A stretch of DNA of 64,000 nt, taken from NCBI RefSeq assembly GCF_000002875.2, contig NC_009393.2, positions 415,001 to 479,000 of the forward strand, read 5' to 3'. The DNA comes from Leishmania infantum JPCM5 (Eukaryota > Euglenozoa > Kinetoplastea > Trypanosomatida > Trypanosomatidae). A program made the translations under genes and the position numbers. The notes beneath the pieces are model-generated. The model ran no database searches. It was not told the DNA's origin and saw only the letters and a list, made by a program, of their open reading frames with translations. Shown here one piece after another: positions 1 to 10,420 of this stretch (the first letter of the stretch is position 1; each line of letters opens with the position of its first letter).

Positions 1-1277
1 GCGTGCCCCGGCTCATGCAGGTACCAGCCGTTGCGCAGATACTCGTTAGTCGTCGGGTACGGGTAGTACAGCGACCACCAGTCCTCGCGCAGCGTTATGT
101 TGCGGAATCGAATCTCCCTGTCCGCCTTCCAGCTGATGCCCATCTTGGAGCAGTGGTTCTTCGTCACGCTGCCGCTGAGGGGCTCGCCTCGCAGCCCAAA
201 ATCAGTGCCGTTGCAGATCAGCGTCACCGGCGTCGTGCTGTCCACGCCGCCGTGAAGCACCGGTACGCCACTGATGTTTGCTTGCACCACCTCCGCCGGC
301 GTCAGCTTGCGGTAGAGAATGAACGTGTCGTTAAACTTGGACCACGGCGCGATGCCGCAGGGGTTGTAGGTGAAGTATCTGGCCGGCCGCGTCACTTGCG
401 TCCCGGTCACGTCGGTGATGGTGATGGGGGTGTCGCCTTCGTCACTGCGGAAGCCAGGGTACGTGTACGGCTTGCACAAGTAGGCTTTGTCGATCTTCGA
501 CTTGCCCCTCAGCTGCGAGTTGGAGCGGCCGTTGTGGAAGTCGCGGTGATTTTGGTGCATGTTGGCGATCTTGTAGTACATGTACACCGGTGCCTTCATG
601 CGGTGGCTGATGTTGATCTCCAGCCACGTCCGCGTGCCCTGCGCGTGCGTCACGCCGTCCGCCGTGAACTGCAGGATGCCATGGTTGATGTTCACGCTCG
701 AGTTCGACGGCACGTACTGGTACTGGTGAATGTGGCTGTATTCTTGCTCAACAATGTGGTATTCACGACCCTTCACCAGCACCAACGCCCCCAAAACCAG
801 GAAGGGCACCATCAACACGTAGAAGATGGGCACGAGGACGAAGGGCGAGGGGTAGTTGAAGACGCCGGGCAACGTCTGCTGCGAAAGCGGGTTGCCGCCG
901 TAGACGGTGCGCCCGTACTCGTGCACGAAATCCGGGATGAGCTTCTTCTTCAGCCACCGCTTTGCGCGGGTGCTGCGGCTCTTCGGGGCGTCTGCCGAGG
1001 CGGCCGCAGCGTTATATGCGCCACGGACGCCACCACCAGAGCCCTGCGCGCGGTGGCGCTCGTCGTCGCTGTCGGAGTAGGACGACGACGTCCTTGATGA
1101 CGATCCGTTCGCGGAGGAGGACTCTGCGGACGGCGGTACCTCAGAGGACGTGCTCAGCGGCGGCGACGCACCTCGTTGCGGCGACCTCGACGACGACACT
1201 GGAACTGAGAAGGCGGGCGCACCGCCACCGCTGGCAGGCTGTGGCGCGGCTGTGGCTGGGCTGCTGCGTGGAAGCAT
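1..1277 (-). CDS. CDC50/LEM3 family protein, phospholipid-flippase beta subunit (3' end outside window)
   Basis: Read on the minus strand from the ATG at 1277; the frame is open to the left edge, so the C-terminus is missing. About 130 Ser/Gly/Pro-rich residues are followed by a basic stretch (RAKRWLKKKLIPDF) and one hydrophobic segment at about residues 145-166 (FVLVPIFYVLMVPFLVLGAL). A long extracytosolic domain follows, with family-like patches: PCGIAPWSKFNDT, several N-x-S/T sites, and the aromatic stretch WWSLYYPYPTTNEYLRNGW. CDC50/LEM3 proteins (such as Leishmania Ros3) pair with P4-ATPases and are needed for flippase exit from the ER and lipid transport. The second membrane helix expected near the C-terminus lies outside the window. 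Family assignment is firm; which Leishmania CDC50 paralog it is cannot be told. Confidence 0.85.
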   Translation of the reverse strand, partial: MLPRSSPATAAPQPASGGGAPAFSVPVSSSRSPQRGASPPLSTSSEVPPSAESSSANGSSSRTSSSYSDSDDERHRAQGSGGGVRGAYNAAAASADAPKSRSTRAKRWLKKKLIPDFVHEYGRTVYGGNPLSQQTLPGVFNYPSPFVLVPIFYVLMVPFLVLGALVLVKGREYHIVEQEYSHIHQYQYVPSNSSVNINHGILQFTADGVTHAQGTRTWLEINISHRMKAPVYMYYKIANMHQNHRDFHNGRSNSQLRGKSKIDKAYLCKPYTYPGFRSDEGDTPITITDVTGTQVTRPARYFTYNPCGIAPWSKFNDTFILYRKLTPAEVVQANISGVPVLHGGVDSTTPVTLICNGTDFGLRGEPLSGSVTKNHCSKMGISWKADREIRFRNITLREDWWSLYYPYPTTNEYLRNGWYLHEPGH

Positions 1278-2390
1278 TGACCCACGAAGCGGCAGGAACA
1301 GACTAAGGCAACGTGTGGGCGTGTGAGAGAGAACCTCGACCAGCTGTCGACACCCCCTCCTCCCCTGTGACGACAGACAGGCACGAATAAAAGGCAGGAG
1401 ACACGCTTGTCTCGCGGAAAGCCTACACACAAACGCGGAGCAGCAGTGCAGCGGTTGGGCACACCACCACAGCAGCCACTGACACAGAGATACACCAGCG
1501 CGACAGAGGGCTGGTGTCTAATAGAGAAAGGCAGCGAAGCCAAGCAGAGATGAAAGGGGAAGAGGGGTGTGAGGAGGCCCGGTGGTAAGCTCACGCGCAC
1601 GCAGACAACGACACTGACGGAGACAGAAAGCCAGCTATGGCTGGCTGGTGGCGACTGCTGATGCTGAGTGCGGTGAGATACCTACGTAGGGGACCGCCCG
1701 TAGAGTGGATATAGCGAAGTGGAGGGGGTGACGGTTGTGTAAGAGAGGTGGTGAGGGGAGGGGAATGCCTGCGAAGACGCCGCTAAAGAAGAACAGGGGA
1801 GAGGGCGCCGAAGGCGACGAAGAGATGAGGTGCGGCTCCGTAAGGAGTTGCTGTGTGACCCATGCCGCGATGCAGCTCCGCAGCTCATACCACGCATACA
1901 GACGCCCCACCGTCTGCGGCTCCAAAGGTCCTTCTCGCGTGCACCTGCGCAAGTTTGTCTGCACTGCGATGCTTGAAAGCGATCGGGGAGATAGACGGAA
2001 AGAGAGAGGGAGGGCACTGTGCCGTCTTGACACGTGTGTGTGTGTGTAGGGAGGGGGCCATGAAAGGCGAGGGGCATGAGACGATGGCGACCGGGCAAGT
2101 GAGGCGGAGAAGAGACGGGGTTTGGTTCCGTGAGTGTGCGCCGTTCACAAGCCAGCTCACCACCCCCGCCACCATCAAGATACCGCAAAGAGCATTCGGC
2201 CCTTCACAAGACCACGTGGCAGCGTGTGCGTGTCTCTTGCGTCGTCGTCCGTGCCGCTACGGGCTTCGCTCATTGTTTTGCTTTTATCGAGTGTGTCGAC
2301 GACGTTGTTACTCGGTGTTTGGGGGGTGGGGAGGCGAGCGAGTCTCACATATGTCAGTTTATTTGTGTGTGTGCGTAAAGGGAGGTACGG
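1278..2390. other. Intergenic region, 5' flank of CDC50 gene and 3' flank of coiled-coil gene
   Basis: No convincing coding frame on either strand. A purine-rich run at about 1547-1580 reads as a pyrimidine tract on the gene strand and could serve trans-splicing of the CDC50 mRNA. Open frames here are short and of repeat-like composition. Confidence 0.5.
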
Positions 2391-3572
2391 TCAGGCGCCC
2401 GCTTCGCGCGAGGCGGATGTGATGGCGCTGCCGTTCGGTTCGGGTGCATACATACATGCAAAGCCGCGTGCTTGCAGGTGAGTGAGAGCCGTGATGCGTC
2501 CGCGTTCCTTTGCGACGGCCAGCGCAAGCCCTTGCTGCAGTGCTTGCTGCTGCGCCATGGCAGTAGCGAGGCGAGTGTCAAGTATCTTTACATCGCGTGC
2601 GAAGGCACTGGACTCGTTGCACGCAGCTGTCGCGGAGGATCGGCGCGATGTGGTCGAGGAAGGCGCTGCGGCGGGTGCTGGCCGCCGCAGTCGTGCGTTA
2701 TGCACCGTCAAGCAGTGCCGTTTCTCTTGCACAAGCGCCTCGTAGCGTCGACGAAGCTCATCGTTTTCTCTGTCCAGCTCCCGCAGCTGACGTATCATCC
2801 TCTCCGTCTCCTGCTTCCTCGGCGAGCTGCTTGGCTGCGGCTCCAGCACTGCCCCATCCCTCTCCGCTTGCTTTGTCTGTGCCGTAGCGGGCGGCTGCTT
2901 AGGCTTCTCACGCCACGCGTCAAGGAGCGCATGCGCATGCTCAAGCTGCTGCTTGGAGGCCGCCAGCTTTGCGGCCAGAGCGCGGCGCTCCTGCCGCACC
3001 ACTCGCAGCCGCGTGGCGCACGCGTCGTAGAGCGCGGCATCTTGCCGTGACAGCAGCACCTCCGCGTCGGCGTGGGATGAGGAAGTCGACCCGTGTTGGT
3101 GAGCGCGAAAGCCGGCGCGACCGCCGCCGTGCAGAGCGTCGACAAGGCGCGGCCGCTCCATGCCGTATGGGTTGCGCAGCAGCACTGGCTGCGGTGACCC
3201 GAAGGGCGCCGTCTTGTGCGCTCTTCGGCCTCTCGCAGACGTTAGGGAACACAGCGCTGGCGCGCTGCTGCTCGTGTGGACTGTGCGAGAGGGACTTGCT
3301 ATCGGCCTCGCCACGGTATCCGCAGTGCTCATGAGGGCAGCTGCAGCTCCAGCACCACCGGCTGCATCCGCCGCACGGGCCAGGGTCAGCGACACATGTG
3401 GTGCAGGTCTGCGTCCCGCCAGTGGGCCCTGTGCCGTCAGCGGTGGCGTCGGTGTCGTTGAGATCATGAGAAGAGGGCTTTGTGGTGGCGCAGACGGCGA
3501 GACAGAGGCCGTGGCGGATGCCTCTGTTCTCTTCTCTTCTACAGGGAGTGCGTGTGAGTGTGCGTGCTGCAT
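2391..3572 (-). CDS. Hypothetical coiled-coil protein, 393 aa
   Basis: Not recognised. The frame opens earlier, but the first true ATG is at 3572 (MQHAHSHALP); the upstream part begins at a non-ATG codon. The first 150 or so residues are Pro/Ser/Ala-rich and probably disordered. From about residue 170 the protein is strongly helical and charged: a segment around RRALAAKLAASKQQLEHAH, then ETERMIRQLRELDRENDELR and RRRYEALVQEKRH, typical of a coiled coil. A last helical stretch is Gln/Ala-rich (ATAMAQQQALQQGLALAVA). No catalytic motif, signal peptide or membrane segment is visible. It sits between the CDC50 and acyltransferase genes on the same strand. A structural role is possible but is inference only. 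Confidence 0.65.
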   Translation of the reverse strand: MQHAHSHALPVEEKRTEASATASVSPSAPPQSPLLMISTTPTPPLTAQGPLAGRRPAPHVSLTLARAADAAGGAGAAAALMSTADTVARPIASPSRTVHTSSSAPALCSLTSARGRRAHKTAPFGSPQPVLLRNPYGMERPRLVDALHGGGRAGFRAHQHGSTSSSHADAEVLLSRQDAALYDACATRLRVVRQERRALAAKLAASKQQLEHAHALLDAWREKPKQPPATAQTKQAERDGAVLEPQPSSSPRKQETERMIRQLRELDRENDELRRRYEALVQEKRHCLTVHNARLRRPAPAAAPSSTTSRRSSATAACNESSAFARDVKILDTRLATAMAQQQALQQGLALAVAKERGRITALTHLQARGFACMYAPEPNGSAITSASREAGA

Positions 3573-3828
3573 CTTCGGTGCTGCTTCATTGGCGCTGCTG
3601 ACAGCTGAGTGGACGAGGGGGTGGGGTGGAGTATCACTGTCGTCCGGCGGCGCGTACACCAGATTTTCGAACCTCAAACACTTCGGCCGTTCTCACACAC
3701 TCCATCTGCGCACACGCACAACGCAAAACAAAGAAACGAGAGAGATGGGGATAGGGAGGCGGAGGAGAGGTGACGGTAGTGGTGGGACGCAGCCCCCCCC
3801 TCCTCCTCTACTAAGGCACTAACGCACA

Positions 3829-3830
<2 letters not shown>

Positions 3831-3859
<29 letters not shown>
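3831..3859. repeat. (CA)n microsatellite
   Basis: Uninterrupted CA dinucleotides; the gene strand reads TG. It lies about 260 nt upstream of the coiled-coil gene start. Confidence 0.95.
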
Positions 3860-3861
<2 letters not shown>

Positions 3862-4460
3862 ACGCGTTGAGTGCCATCCACAGCCATGGCAAGGGGAAGG
3901 GGCGTCAGCTGCAGCGCGTGCAGCAGAGCTACCATCTACTACTTTCGCCCTCCCGCACGCAGTGACAGATGGCATCACCACTCTTGATCATGCGCGGAAA
4001 AAGATGCAGGCACGGCATGGCAGCGGGGCCCCTGCGCTTCGGGTGTGGGCCCCTGCGTGGACACTGGTGAACGCCTTGCTGCGGCTGTTCCGCACTCTTG
4101 TTCCCTCACCCCGCCCCCTTTATGGGTGTGTGCCTGTGTGTGGGATCTGTGACCTCTGGATCCAGTTCTCATGGAGTAGCGATTGATCGTTCCCATGTCT
4201 CTAATGAAAGTGCTGGGTTCCTCCCTCCCCTTGTCCACCATGTCCCCCACCCGCTGACGGAGTTGATGGCGGGTTGGTCAGCGGGGGTGGGGTGAGTGGG
4301 AAGCGGGCGGGGGGGGTTGAGAGACATGATTTAAAGCCACAGACGATGCAAAAAAAAACTCGTTCACATCCGCCCTAGCATAAGAGGCGGCCGGGAGCCT
4401 CCCGGAGGCAGTAGAGGAGACACGTTCCGCATGAGGGCACGAAAAGAGCTTCTGCAATGA

Positions 4461-5058
4461 AAAGAGGGAGGGAGGGAGGCGTGTATGTCGTCTGCCACTG
4501 CCTTCATTTCTCAGCCCTCGCGTATGAGCCCAACGCCACTCTGCACACCCCTTCGCCCACCCACCCTTCCACGGCCCTGTCACCAGGCCCCATCCGCGTG
4601 GTGCGAATCAAACCGCAGACACACACGTGTGCTACAGCAAATGCGCCGACTCAGCGACCTGTACACCATCTCTGTCTCAAGCTCTACTCCCCCACCCCAC
4701 ACAGCCGCCCCCCAATCATGCCGGTCGCCACGCCTGGTGCATCCCCCCTCCCCCCTCCCTCGGGGTGGCACACAGGCTCCTCCCCACACATCAGTGGGCC
4801 GTGTGAGGGCCGTGTGAGGCATACGCTCGAGTCGCCCTGACGCGTGCTGCCCATCGTATGGATGGCACAGACGTGTTCACTGTCGTCGGCCGTCCCGACG
4901 CACCGCCAGAGGTGGGTTCTGCATTGGCAGGGATAGAAAAGGGGGGGGGTGTTTGGCCTCCCTAACACAGAGAGTGGGGGGCGGGGAGAGTCGCACAGGG
5001 CCCTGAGACACCACGCTCTGAGAGGTGTGTGTATGTGTGCCCTCCTGTCACCAGAGGG
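4461..5058. repeat. SIDER2-like retroposon, copy 1 (3' UTR of acyltransferase gene)
   Basis: About 600 bp nearly identical to 23505-24103 and largely identical to 9410-9864. Shared landmarks are CCTTCATTTCTCAGCCCTCG near the left end, CACACGTGTGCTACAGCAAA, CTGACGCGTGCTGCCCATCG and CATTGGCAGGGATAGAAAAG. The box TGTCACCAG occurs near both ends (about 4580 and 5047). No coding capacity is seen. Position in a 3' UTR and size suit the Leishmania SIDER2 family, degenerate non-autonomous retroposons often linked to mRNA instability. The family name is inferred from size, position and repetition, since no consensus was available to compare. Confidence 0.7.
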
Positions 5059-5307
5059 GGAGACGTCATGAGGGGTACCACGGAAAACAAAAATGTTGAG
5101 AAGGCGGTGGGATGTGTGCGTCCACCTCCCTCCAAGTGCGAAGCCGAATCCACCTCTCCGGACACCGCCCAGATGAGGCCAACGCCTGCGTACCTCGCTG
5201 ATTCTTCAACACGACCGACGCCTGACGTCCTTGTCGAGCTGCCCCTCGCTGTGCGTCTCTTCCCATTCGGTCCCCACCTTTCCAGTCACCTATGGAAAAC
5301 GCTCGAC

Positions 5308-7578
5308 CTACCGTTGTTGCCACGACGACTTGGAAGTGCCACTCCACGCAAATTCGTCATCATCCTCGTAGCTCTCTATAGGTTTGATCGGCTTGTTCTT
5401 CTTGCGCAGGCAGCTGCGCAGGTTGCTACGTATAATGAAGTCCACGTCGGAGTAGATGCGGTCGTGCACACGGCGCTGCAGCGTAGAGGTCTCGCCGGTG
5501 TCCGCGTTTGTGTAGTTGAACTCGTCGTTCTCAGGCTTCTCGACACCCTCCTCGTCGATGCCGCTGGCGATCTTCAAGATTATCTCGAGCATCTCGTAGT
5601 TGCCAAGAATGTCGACATGCTTGGCACTCAGTTTACCACCGCGCAGGTTCAAGGACGAGGCACCACTGACGCTGTGGTTGAATTCCCGCGTCACGACGCG
5701 GCCCACATTGCGTCTCCACCCGTTCACGGCGCGACACATGTACGCGAGCGACATGAGCGGCACCGTATCATCGCCGTCCGACATGCGCACGCCATGTGAA
5801 GTGTTGTTGTTAAATACGGAGCTGTTGCCTACGTACGGGGTTTCGATGTTCGCCTCGTCTGGGTTCCACATGAGATAGTAGCCTGCCTCCGCTGGCAAGC
5901 CGACGCCGTACAGGCACGCCACCGTTGTGTTTGGTGCCTGCGGCAGCGAGGGCAAGTCGTCGATAGTCTCCAAGAAGGAGTCGATCTGACGAACGCAGTC
6001 CTCGTGACCGGAGCGCTGGCATTCACCGCGGATTAGTTCCGCCGTGCCGCGAGTGCCGAGAGCGGTGCCGTTAGGCAGCACCGTGAGCCCCGGCCACGCC
6101 TCCTCGCAACCGCGCGGCAGCATCGAAACCAGGCAGCTCCACGACCGCGACAAGCCATAGCGGGCCTCCTGGCTGATAAAGGTGTCGAACATTTTCCTGG
6201 CCGCCCACTGAATGTTGAGCGTGTCTCTTGCGTCGCCGAGCAGCAGCGCTGAGGCAGCCTTGCCAACGCCCATTGCAACGCCGCCTACGTTCACGTAGTA
6301 GGCGACGTGGCGGTCCATAAAGCCGCTCTCGCGCTGCTCTGCCCACCGGAAGAAGGCCAGAGCGACGGTCGCGCCGTAGCTGTGCGAGATGACCACCGCC
6401 CGCTTCCGGTTCTTCTGGCACAGAAAGCGCAGGCTGTTGCGCACCTGGTAAAAGAACCCGTCGCGCTCGTGCGCCTTACCAGGGGAGAGGCGCCAGTCGT
6501 ATGTCACGACTGCCATGCTCTGCGGGTCGTAACCGATGTCCGCGAGGTTGATGAGCACCTTCGCCCACACCCAGTAGCCAGGGACGAAGTAGTCCACCGA
6601 GGCGAAGCCAGAGTCGGCGCGCACCTTCGTGTCGTCGCGGTCCATCCCGGTTTTCTTGTTCATGCTGAACATGTCCAGCCAGCACTGCGGGTCGGACAGG
6701 ATGAGGTAGATCATCTGCGGTCCAAACATGCGCTGCCGGAACCCCGAAAAGAAGGACTTCTGCCGCGCACACGGCAGCGAGGTTTCCCACACCTCCAGCG
6801 CGCCGGTGATGAAGCCCGGCATGATGACGACGGGGTGCCGCCGCGGCAAGTATGTGTCACCCCTGTTGTACTTCTTGAAGAAGGTGAGCCCCGGTCGCGC
6901 GTCCTCATCGACCGTGAAGGAGCCGGCGACGTCCTCCATCACACCTTCTGGCGCAATCACAAACATGAGCACTGCGAGAATGAGCACGACAAGATGCACC
7001 CGCCTGCGTGTCAGAAAGTCGACTACATCGAAGAGGTTGTGCTTCATCCAGCTGGGGAGCGGCAGACGCTCGATCATCCGTGCTGTGCGTCGCTGCGAGT
7101 CGGTAACCTTTGCGGAGTCAGTCGGACTCGCGAATGCGTTGTCGAAGTCCACGAACTCCTCCCGGCCAAACATGAAGGAGCGCAGGCGCATCCAGCGGCT
7201 CTTCGGCTGACCGCTCGCAGACAACCCCTTGTGCTGCCCGCGGTGATGATGTTGCCCACCCGCGACGGAAGGCGCGTACCGTCGTGCTGCAGACACCCTC
7301 GGGTTCGACGGTGACACCTCCACGGGCGGCGGGCGGTGCATCGCGTCGATGCTTGTTTCGATATGCATGAGAGCCGCCGACTGCACCACCGGCGCGACGC
7401 GGCGCGCCTGCGTGGCAGCAACCACGCCCTCCGATGACTTGCCGTCGGTTTCTGCACGCTGGCCCTGCAAGGTGCGGCGATAGCGCACTTGGCCTTTTCG
7501 AGGGCTCGAGGCCGCGCTACCGGCGGCCGACGACGCGGCGCGCGCCACTTTGTTGCCGCTGCCTTTGGTGTCCTTCAT
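5308..7578 (-). CDS. Lecithin:cholesterol / phospholipid:diacylglycerol acyltransferase family protein, 756 aa
   Basis: Start taken at the ATG at 7578 (MKDTKGSGNK); the frame upstream is translated repeat. A basic disordered N-terminus of about 190 residues precedes one membrane segment at about 194-209 (VHLVVLILAVLMFVIAP), and the rest should be lumenal. Family motifs follow: HPVVIMPGFITGALEVWE, the nucleophile elbow SHSYGA with Ser near 400, the acid region SDGDDTVPLMSL with Asp near 603, and the histidine in LSAKHVDILGN near 654. Paired cysteines and N-glycosylation sites fit an ER-lumen enzyme. PDAT/LCAT enzymes move an acyl chain from a phospholipid to diacylglycerol or a sterol. The elbow is SHSYG rather than the usual GHSxG. 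The acceptor substrate cannot be told from sequence. Confidence 0.88.
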   Translation of the reverse strand: MKDTKGSGNKVARAASSAAGSAASSPRKGQVRYRRTLQGQRAETDGKSSEGVVAATQARRVAPVVQSAALMHIETSIDAMHRPPPVEVSPSNPRVSAARRYAPSVAGGQHHHRGQHKGLSASGQPKSRWMRLRSFMFGREEFVDFDNAFASPTDSAKVTDSQRRTARMIERLPLPSWMKHNLFDVVDFLTRRRVHLVVLILAVLMFVIAPEGVMEDVAGSFTVDEDARPGLTFFKKYNRGDTYLPRRHPVVIMPGFITGALEVWETSLPCARQKSFFSGFRQRMFGPQMIYLILSDPQCWLDMFSMNKKTGMDRDDTKVRADSGFASVDYFVPGYWVWAKVLINLADIGYDPQSMAVVTYDWRLSPGKAHERDGFFYQVRNSLRFLCQKNRKRAVVISHSYGATVALAFFRWAEQRESGFMDRHVAYYVNVGGVAMGVGKAASALLLGDARDTLNIQWAARKMFDTFISQEARYGLSRSWSCLVSMLPRGCEEAWPGLTVLPNGTALGTRGTAELIRGECQRSGHEDCVRQIDSFLETIDDLPSLPQAPNTTVACLYGVGLPAEAGYYLMWNPDEANIETPYVGNSSVFNNNTSHGVRMSDGDDTVPLMSLAYMCRAVNGWRRNVGRVVTREFNHSVSGASSLNLRGGKLSAKHVDILGNYEMLEIILKIASGIDEEGVEKPENDEFNYTNADTGETSTLQRRVHDRIYSDVDFIIRSNLRSCLRKKNKPIKPIESYEDDDEFAWSGTSKSSWQQR

Positions 7579-7810
7579 CTTGTCAAGCGGTGGACCTCGC
7601 CAGAGGCGTGCGCACCGGGCGGAGTGGTGCAGAGGTGCGATATGCCCACAAAAAGTGAGGCAGAGAGAAAAGGGCCCCTGACCACCACGGCGAAAAATGC
7701 TCAAGAAGGCATGCGCGTGCGTGCGTGCGTGTGTGTGGGTGGTGAGGGGCTCCACCGTGACGGACGCTGCATCACACAGCACCGCCGCACAAACACACAA
7801 AGATATACGT

Positions 7811-7828
7811 ATATATATATATATATAT
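7811..7828. repeat. (TA)n microsatellite
   Basis: Alternating AT run within an AT-rich patch (7803-7835). It is one of only two such tracts in the window. Confidence 0.9.
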
Positions 7829-8615
7829 GTATATACGTGCGTGTATGCGCGTATCGATGCCGGGTCGCCGCCCTCCCCTTCCCCAACACGGTAAGAGCAG
7901 GTAGCAGCAATAAGCGGGGCGAAGAAGAGAGGCGCGCGCAGGCACGCAGGCAGACACAGAATAGAATATGATGTCCTGTGGAATGCAACGCAGAGATGTG
8001 CGTAGCCGTAGTGACCGTGATGGAGTTACGGATGGGGTGGGCCGGGGGACAGCGGCGGTGGGAGCTCAACGTATATCGTTGTCAGAGACGGAGAGAAAGG
8101 AAGGAGGCGTGAGGTTGCGAGCAGCTACCGGGTTCAAAAGCTTGAAGCGCGCAAGGTCACGGAGAGACAACCACAGAGGCAGGAAGCAGGAGGTGGAGAC
8201 AACAACGAAAAAGCGGTGCCACTGCCTCAATGTGAAGGTGGGCTTGCTCCTAGAGAGAAAGTTGGGTCACTACGTGTGAGAACGCTGATAAGGATGACGA
8301 TGACGGGTTTGTTAGGCGGGAGACGGAAGTCGTGATAGGAGCAGGTGTGTCTGGGGGAAAGGGGCAGAGAGAAGAGCAAGCGTAATCCTTTCTTAGTGGG
8401 CGCGTGAAGGGTCCTGCTCTGCGTATCGTACGTTCTGCGACGGCAGCGCGTGCAGCTTGACCGCTACTGATTGCCACCTCGGTGAGTAGGTGTTTTTCTC
8501 AAGGATCGCCACGCTACTTTGGTGTGCGCCTATTCGACCTTTTTTTCTCCCCGTTCGTTGAGCGATGTGCTGGGTTTGCTGGAGATGACACTGCTGAGTA
8601 CAGGAATGAACACGT

Positions 8616-8634
8616 GGTGTGTGTGTGTGTGTGT
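8616..8634. repeat. (TG)n microsatellite
   Basis: TG run on the plus strand, so CA on the gene strand. Confidence 0.9.
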
Positions 8635-9409
8635 ATGTGAGCGCGAGAAGGAGAGGTAGAAGCCAAGGAGGAGCCACTGCCACCTTTGTGCGAGGGGCCC
8701 AAAGGCTCTTGTGACGACACACGCCCGCGATACAGCCTAAGCGCATGCCCTCACCCTGATACGCGCAGCTGTGAGAGGTGGACGAGGCGGGTGTGAGAGA
8801 AATCGAAGATACGCGTGCAACACCCAGCCGTTGCTTCCTCTCCTTTCTCTCTCCCACGGCACCCCCATACCGTCACGCACATGGAAGCCCATGCACGGGT
8901 GAATGCGTGTGTGCGCGCTACATCACGCAGCCTCTTTGCCCGGTGGACTGTTCGTGTTTGTGTGTTGCCTTTTTTTTTCGGCTTCAGTCACCCAACGTGG
9001 GAGTCCTCCAAAGAAGGAAAGAAAACGAGTCGCTGTCCAACATAACATGTGCGCCTCCCCCTCACGCGCACGCAGACATGCACAGCACCCCAAGAATGCA
9101 TCGACAGCTGCAGGCCTGCTTCTCTCTGCTCCCCGTTTCCGTTTCGTTCCCCCGGCCAAACGTTGCATCACTGCGCCCCACGCCCGCACGCCACATCGCA
9201 CGACCCGCGAGCTCGAAGAGCATCCACAACGAGTAGGCGACGTACGCGTGGGTGCGCGTTACACTCTAGAGAAACCAGAAAAAAAAAGCCATCAAGGGAA
9301 GAACAATGAAAAGCATACGTGAAACCATCCAAAAAGAGGGAAGGAAGGCACGCAAACACCCACACTCCCACTCACAGCGCTGCCCCGCAAATCCGAAAAC
9401 AACGTTCTT

Positions 9410-9864
9410 CGTCTGCCGCTGCCTTCATTTCTCAGCCCTCGCGTATGAGTCCAACGCCACTCTGCACACCCCTTCGCCCACCCACCCTTCCACGGCCCTG
9501 TCACCAGGCCCCATCCGCGTGGTGCGAAGCAAACCGCAGACACACACGTGTGCTACAGCAAATGCGCCGACTCAGCGACCTGTACACCATCTCTGTCTCA
9601 AGCTCTACTCCCCCACCCCACACAGCCGCCCCCCAATCATGCCGGTCGCCACGCCTGGTGCATCCCCCCTCCCCTCTCCCTCGGGGTGGCACACAGGCTC
9701 CTCCCCACACATCAGTGGGCCGTGTGAGGGCCGTGTGAGGCATACGCTCGAGCCACCCTGACGCGTGCTGCCCATCGTATGGATGGCACAGACGTGTTCA
9801 CTGTCGTCGGCCGTCCCGACGCACCGCCAGAGGTGGGTTCTGCATTGGCAGGGATAGAAAAGGG
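9410..9864. repeat. SIDER2-like retroposon, copy 2 (3' UTR of VAP gene)
   Basis: Starting at CGTCTGCCGCTGCC it follows copies 1 and 3 closely through GCATTGGCAGGGATAGAAAAG near 9860. It then diverges: the common GGGGTGTTTGGCCTCCC segment is replaced by CTGCTTGGCTTCCTGCC. Weaker resemblance continues to about 10045, where a TGTCACCAG box recurs at about 10029. It lies 0.5-1 kb downstream of the VAP stop codon, in the 3' UTR position. Confidence 0.7.
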
Positions 9865-10420
9865 CTGCTTGGCTTCCTGCCACCGAGGGAGCGGTGGGGG
9901 TGAGTGGGAGGGTTGCACTGGACTCCCGGATGCTGCGCACTGAGGTGTGTGTGTGTGTGCCCCTCGAAGAGATACAAAAACGCTGAGAAGTACCGTGACT
10001 CTGACTCCGTTGCCGACATCCTCCGCACCTGTCACCAGGGAGAAGGGGGCGCGCGCCCACGTGTATGCGTTTTTTGGTGCCTTTGCCAAAAAATGCCAAG
10101 GCGAGCGAGAGAGATGGTCAGCGGCATGACAGCGGCCGGACGTGCCTCAGCGACGAGGACAGTGATCACTGGTGCACGATGTCTAGTGCTCATTTTTTGA
10201 GTTGCGCTGCTAGCTGCTTCTCGATCCACGCCCAGAGTTGGATTGGGAGGGGGGGGAAGGGGATGCGGAGAGAGGAAGGGTGCGGGGCGGACGGCACGGG
10301 AGGAGACAATAACCACAGAGAAACAGAGGGAAGCGACCATCATTGCACCTGCGTGCCACTTCCTTCCACGACCAATGCCGCCATAGCTGCTGTCGTTCCG
10401 AAATCGCCGACGGACGACAT

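Larger units (their letters stand above)
3573..5307. other. Intergenic region with a (CA)n tract and a SIDER-like repeat
   Basis: This is the 3'-UTR side of the acyltransferase gene. It holds a (CA)n tract at 3831-3859, a short poly-A run near 4350, a 15-bp GC palindrome at 4391-4405, and a repeat of about 600 bp that recurs twice elsewhere in the window. No gene is supported. Confidence 0.6.
7579..10420. other. Long intergenic region (2.8 kb) with microsatellites and SIDER-like repeat
   Basis: It carries the 5' flank of the acyltransferase gene and the 3' UTR of the VAP gene. Contents: a (TA)n tract at 7811-7828, a (TG)n tract at 8616-8634, and a SIDER-like copy from 9410. Open frames on both strands have repeat-like composition (runs of Cys-Val or Thr-His) and no recognisable domain. 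Confidence 0.6.

Noticed and set aside
3..1097. Long plus-strand open frame opposite the CDC50 gene
   Set aside because: It is the complementary reading of a conserved gene. Its Val/Arg/His-rich composition is typical of antisense shadows in GC-rich coding DNA, and it starts with GTG.
3831..3859. CA-rich arrays as possible CRISPR-like repeats
   Set aside because: They are plain dinucleotide microsatellites without spacers, in a eukaryotic sequence.
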